64,000 nt of DNA, from contig NZ_MNAH01000009.1 of NCBI RefSeq assembly GCF_001976065.1, positions 182,835-246,834 of the forward strand, read 5' to 3'. Of this stretch, positions 61,397-64,000 are shown in pieces (positions within the stretch are counted from its first letter, which is position 1; every line of letters starts with the position of its first letter). The position numbers and the translations under genes are program-made. Origin of the DNA: Pseudomonas putida. Its GTDB lineage: Bacteria > Pseudomonadota > Gammaproteobacteria > Pseudomonadales > Pseudomonadaceae. The notes under the pieces are model-generated. The model made no database searches. It was not told where the DNA came from and was given only the letters and a program-made list of their open reading frames with translations.

Positions 61397-64000
61397 TCAG
61401 TTCACAGCGGACGTCGCTTCGACATGACGCGGTAAAGTCACCCGGATCCGGGTGCCGCGTTGGCTCTGTACATCAGCCGGGCTGTCGATGGTGATTTGTC
61501 CATAATGCTCTTCAACGATGGAATAGACCAGTGCAAGGCCCAGACCGGTACCTTCACCCGGGTCCTTGGTGGTGAAGAAGGGTTCGAACAATCGGTCCAT
61601 GATGCTCTGTGGAATTCCGCTGCCTTCGTCTTCCACGATCAGATCGACCGTGTGTTCGCCGGCTTCGCTTTTGACCCGCACCGCGCTGCCGGGGGGCGAG
61701 GCGTCGCGGGCGTTCGAGAGCAGGTTGATCAATACCTGGGCGAGCCGCTGCGGGTCGCCTTCGACCCAGTGGTCGGGATCGCACAGGTTGTAGAACTGCA
61801 CTTCGAAATTGCGCCGGTTCAGGGCCAGCAGGCCGATGGCATCCTGCGCCACTTCCGCCAGGCAAACGGGTTCGTCGCTGTGCTGGTGGCTGCCGGCGTG
61901 GGCGAAGCTCATCAACGATTGCACGATGCGCGACACGCGCTTGGTCTGTTCGAGGATCTGCCCGCTGATTTCCTTGAGTTCGCCGTCTTCCTCGCGCTCT
62001 TCGCGCAGGTTCTGCGCCAGGCAGGCAATGCCGGTGATCGGGTTGCCGATTTCATGGGCCACGCCCGCAGCCAGGCGACCGATGCTGGCCAGGCGCTCGG
62101 AATGCACCAGTTTGTCTTCGAGCATCTGGGTTTCGGTCAAGTCTTCCACCAGTAGTACCAGGCCACTGTTGCCTGGTGCGAGCGGCTCGTCGATCGCCGC
62201 CTTGTGCAGGTTCAGCCAGCGGGTCTGGCCGTCGAGGGCCAGGTGCTGTTTGTGCAAGTGCTCATCCGGCACGTTGATGAAGCCTTGCAGCAGCGCTTTC
62301 CACGGGTCGGCAATGGTGCTCAGGCGCGAACCGACCACGCGCTGCGCGGCGATCCCGGTCAGTTCCTCCATGGCTTTGTTCCACATGAGGATTTCCTGGT
62401 CCTTGGCCAGCGAGCAGACGCCCATCGGCAACTCCTGCAGGGTCTGGCGATGATAACGGCGCAGGGCATCGAGTTCGGCGGCCAGGCCGGTCAGGCGCGA
62501 GTGGTAGTCCTCGAGGCGGCTTTCGATGAAGTGGATGTCTTCGGTGACATAGTTTTCACCGCCGGCCTTATAGGGCAGGAACGTCTCGACCATGTCCTGG
62601 GCCACGCTCGGTCCCATCAGGCCGGAGAGATTGGCTTCGATGCGGTCGCGCAAGCGGCGCAGGGCGTACGGCCGCCGTTCGTCGAAGGGCAGGTAGAGAT
62701 CGCGCAGGGCCTGCTCGACTTCCTTCTGCGCGGCCTTGGCACCCAGCGGTTTGGCCAGCTGGGTGGCGAACTCCTGGGGCGAGGCGGCATGCAGCTCCCG
62801 GCGTTGCGGGCGGCGCACGTTGTCCACGGCGCAGGCTTCGGCGGCGCTGGCTTCTTCGGTGCTGGCATTGGTGAACAGCGAAATCAGGGTGAACATCAGC
62901 ACGTTGGCGGCCAGGGAGGCGATCGCGGCCATGTGCCAACTGGTGTCGTCGAGCACGTAGATCATGTTCAACAACGGTATATAGAAGCCCTGCAGGTTGC
63001 CGACCAGCGGTAACAACATGGTCACCAGCCACACCAGGATCCCCGCCAGCAGCCCGGCAATGAAGCCGCGACGGTTGGCGGTCGGCCAATACAGTACAGA
63101 CAGCACGCCAGGCAGGAACTGCAGGGTGGCGACGAAAGCGACGATACCGAGGTTGGCCAGGTCCTGCTCGGCACCCAGCATCAGGTAGAAGCCGTAGCCA
63201 GCCATGATGATGGCGACGATCAGGGCCCGTCGGGTCCACTTCAACCAGCGGTAAATGTTGCCTTCGGCCGGTGGCTGGTAGAGCGGCAGCACCAGGTGGT
63301 TCAGGGCCATGCCGGACAGGGCCAGGGTGGTGACGATGATCAGGCCGCTGGCGGCGGACAGGCCGCCGATATAGGCCAGCAATGCCAGGGCCTTGCTGTT
63401 GGCAGCGATGCCGATACCCAGGGTGAAGTATTCCGGGTTGGTGGTGGCGCCGAGTTTCAGGCCCGCCCAGAGAATCAGCGGTACCGCCAGGCTCATCAGC
63501 AACAGGAACAGCGGCAAGCCCCAGCTCGCGCTGACCAGCGAGCGCGGATTGAGGTTTTCGGTGAAGGTCATGTGGTACATGTGCGGCATGACGATCGCCG
63601 AGGCGAAGAACACCAGCAGCAGCGTGCGCCAAGGGCCTTCCTGCAATGGCGTGTGCAGCGCGGCGAGGGCGGTCTGGTTTTGCAGCAGCCACAGCTCCAG
63701 CTGTTGCGGGCCGTCGAATACACCATACAGCGCATAGAGGCCGACGCCGCCCAGGGCGATCAACTTGATCACCGACTCGAAGGCAATCGCAAACACCAGG
63801 CCTTCATGTTTTTCCCGGGTGGCGATGTGCCGGGAGCCGAAGAAAATCGTGAACAACGTGATCAGGGCACAGAAGCTCAGCGCCACGCGATGCTGTACCG
63901 GCTCGCGGGTGAGGATGCCGATGGAATCGGCGACCGCCTGGATTTGCAGCGCCAGCAGGGGCAGAACCCCGACCAGCATGAAAACCGTGGTCAGCGCGCC
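61397..64000 (-). CDS. cbrA: Sensor kinase CbrA, 5' end outside window
   Basis: 867 residues visible of a protein of about 980. N-terminal part is an SLC5/sodium-solute-symporter-like membrane domain with many helices; it is followed by a cytoplasmic linker (STAC-like region), a PAS domain (LPMGVCSLAKDQEILMWN), HisKA with the H-box RLAAGVAHEIGNPITG, and a HATPase domain (DEGSGIP, GTGLGLALVYSIV). The gene runs off the right edge, with no internal start needed. Fusion of a transporter to a kinase is the family norm; in P. fluorescens and P. putida it transports histidine. Confidence 0.95.
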   Translation of the reverse strand, partial: GALTTVFMLVGVLPLLALQIQAVADSIGILTREPVQHRVALSFCALITLFTIFFGSRHIATREKHEGLVFAIAFESVIKLIALGGVGLYALYGVFDGPQQLELWLLQNQTALAALHTPLQEGPWRTLLLVFFASAIVMPHMYHMTFTENLNPRSLVSASWGLPLFLLLMSLAVPLILWAGLKLGATTNPEYFTLGIGIAANSKALALLAYIGGLSAASGLIIVTTLALSGMALNHLVLPLYQPPAEGNIYRWLKWTRRALIVAIIMAGYGFYLMLGAEQDLANLGIVAFVATLQFLPGVLSVLYWPTANRRGFIAGLLAGILVWLVTMLLPLVGNLQGFYIPLLNMIYVLDDTSWHMAAIASLAANVLMFTLISLFTNASTEEASAAEACAVDNVRRPQRRELHAASPQEFATQLAKPLGAKAAQKEVEQALRDLYLPFDERRPYALRRLRDRIEANLSGLMGPSVAQDMVETFLPYKAGGENYVTEDIHFIESRLEDYHSRLTGLAAELDALRRYHRQTLQELPMGVCSLAKDQEILMWNKAMEELTGIAAQRVVGSRLSTIADPWKALLQGFINVPDEHLHKQHLALDGQTRWLNLHKAAIDEPLAPGNSGLVLLVEDLTETQMLEDKLVHSERLASIGRLAAGVAHEIGNPITGIACLAQNLREEREEDGELKEISGQILEQTKRVSRIVQSLMSFAHAGSHQHSDEPVCLAEVAQDAIGLLALNRRNFEVQFYNLCDPDHWVEGDPQRLAQVLINLLSNARDASPPGSAVRVKSEAGEHTVDLIVEDEGSGIPQSIMDRLFEPFFTTKDPGEGTGLGLALVYSIVEEHYGQITIDSPADVQSQRGTRIRVTLPRHVEATSAVN

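Overview
This window is chromosomal DNA from a Pseudomonas of the fluorescens group. The gene order closely follows two conserved blocks of the genus (recalled from P. aeruginosa: the yqhA-fklB-ispB-rplU-obg-proB-rpsT-murJ-ribF-ileS-lspA-ispH-minor pilin-pilSR-bamD-rluD-clpB-tRNA-ndh-pilD block, and the acs-pgi-panCB-folK-pcnB-cbrBA block). The intergenic regions carry the short palindromic REP/REPIN elements (GTGGGAGCGGGCTTGCTCGCGA-like) typical of this group. No prophage, insertion sequence, CRISPR array or rRNA gene is visible.

Layout. 1-5.6 kb: a truncated lipoprotein gene, small conserved genes, FklB-type prolyl isomerase, YjdM, IspB and the divergent rplU-rpmA pair. 5.8-9.2 kb: obg, proB, a CreA-family gene, rpsT. 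9.5-17 kb: murJ, then ribF-ileS-lspA-fkpB-ispH, a tightly packed run. 17-26.4 kb: type IV pilus minor pilin operon fimU-pilV-pilW-pilX-pilY1-pilE with a divergent fimT-like gene, thiO, and the PilS-PilR two-component system. 26.5-32 kb: bamD, rluD, pgeF, clpB. 32.3-32.8 kb: four tRNA genes (Asn, Pro, Lys, Pro). 32.9-35.7 kb: type II NADH dehydrogenase-like gene, DUF3094, MOSC and DUF1780 genes. 35.8-39.7 kb: a benzoate uptake cluster benK-benE-benF without catabolic genes. 39.7-41.8 kb: DUF2790, LysR regulator and a CbiM-like membrane protein. 41.8-45.4 kb: yacG, coaE, pilD, pilC and the divergent pilin gene pilA. 45.7-51.3 kb: BON protein, large DUF748 protein, methyltransferase, MpaB-like oxygenase. 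51.3-64 kb: acs, pgi, panC, panB, folK, pcnB, the small RNA crcZ, cbrB and the 3' part of cbrA.

How parts work together. Two enhancer-binding proteins and likely target promoters are both here. PilR (23.2-24.5 kb) would act at the sigma-54 promoter of pilA (44.96 kb), where a perfect TGACA-N5-TGTCA repeat lies upstream. CbrB (59.9-61.4 kb) would act on TGTTAC/GTAACA boxes directly behind its own gene to drive crcZ from a textbook -24/-12 promoter. CrcZ carries six A-rich decoy motifs for Hfq/Crc, and the same type of motif sits on the ribosome-binding sites of benK, benF and acs, so the window contains both the catabolite-repression antagonist and candidate targets. The benzoate transporter cluster is preceded by an almost perfect XylS/BenR-type operator.

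Oddities. pilB is absent from between pilA and pilC; PilY1 is only 650 residues and lacks the N-terminal von Willebrand-type region; panD is absent from between panC and pgi; pilA starts with TTG, and fimU and rpsT with GTG; a BON-domain gene has its own sigma-54 promoter and a perfect TCATGCAA/TTGCATGA palindrome for an unidentified activator; and a second identical tRNA-Pro sits just behind an intrinsic terminator. I found no clearly new multi-gene system; most of the novelty is regulatory or concerns gene loss.
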